Part shown: positions 5,577 through 5,641 of the stretch, one piece after another
How the letters are laid out: each line of letters opens with the position of its first letter
Numbering within the stretch: position 1 is the first letter of the stretch
Assembly: GCA_019348265.1 (NCBI GenBank)
Contig: JAHWJV010000248.1
Coordinates: 1-5,641 of the forward strand
Length of the DNA: 5,641 nucleotides
Reading direction: 5' to 3'
Source of the DNA: Gemmatimonadota bacterium
GTDB taxonomy: Bacteria; Gemmatimonadota; Gemmatimonadetes; Longimicrobiales; Longimicrobiaceae
Translations under genes and position numbers: made by a program
The notes under the pieces: generated by a model
Seen by the model: only the letters and a program-made list of their open reading frames with translations
Database searches by the model: none
What the model was told of the DNA's origin: nothing

Positions 5577-5641
5577 CCCACCCCCTGGTGACGATGAGGA
5601 TGGTGCGGAGTCGGGCGCGATCGTGAGAGTTGGGGGCGGTC
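5577..5641. other. Upstream region of the DUF6398-type gene
   Basis: These 65 bases lie upstream of the minus-strand start at 5576. Apart from the G-rich stretch next to the ATG, which may be the ribosome-binding site, I see no clear -35/-10 promoter, operator or second gene. Confidence 0.4.

Overview
The window is GC-rich (hand counts of about 64% in the polA part and 77% at the right end) and densely coded, with strong G/C third positions. It looks like a chromosomal segment of a high-GC environmental bacterium. The short-unit tandem and inverted repeats, the PBP4-type DacB and the class II-like phosphoribulokinase would fit Gemmatimonadota or a similar phylum, but this is an impression and was not tested.

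Layout. Bases 1-42 are probably the last 13 codons of an upstream plus-strand gene. Next on the plus strand is a small zinc-ribbon membrane protein (76-534). It is followed, with a stop/start overlap, by a DacB/PBP4-family D-alanyl-D-alanine carboxypeptidase (534-2159) whose N-terminal coding region contains an AT-richer inverted repeat. The minus strand carries a converging gene set read from right to left: a 5'-truncated DNA polymerase I (3730 to about 5217), a 115-base spacer of GTCGCC-type repeats with a perfect palindrome, a phosphoribulokinase/uridine kinase-family P-loop kinase (2739-3614), and a YdjM-type inner-membrane metal-dependent hydrolase (2178-2738) that directly abuts the kinase. 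The two gene sets converge at 2160-2177. The right end (about 5211-5641) holds a DUF6398-type gene on the minus strand.

The most notable point is the junction at about 5211-5220. There the DUF6398-type reading frame loses its homology after its Asp-Pro-Ala-Trp motif, and DNA polymerase I homology begins mid-domain in a different frame. Hand-counted GC steps from about 64% to about 77% across the same point. Either a real rearrangement cut both genes, or the contig is a chimeric assembly. The latter is the more economical reading until reads are checked.

The genes do not form one obvious pathway: they cover cell-wall remodelling (dacB), DNA replication and repair (polA), a sugar- or nucleoside-phosphate kinase, and membrane proteins. 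I do not see a convincing new multi-gene system. The points worth follow-up are the truncated polA junction, the kinase with an Arg in place of the usual Glu of the 'EGL' motif, and the two short-unit inverted repeat structures.
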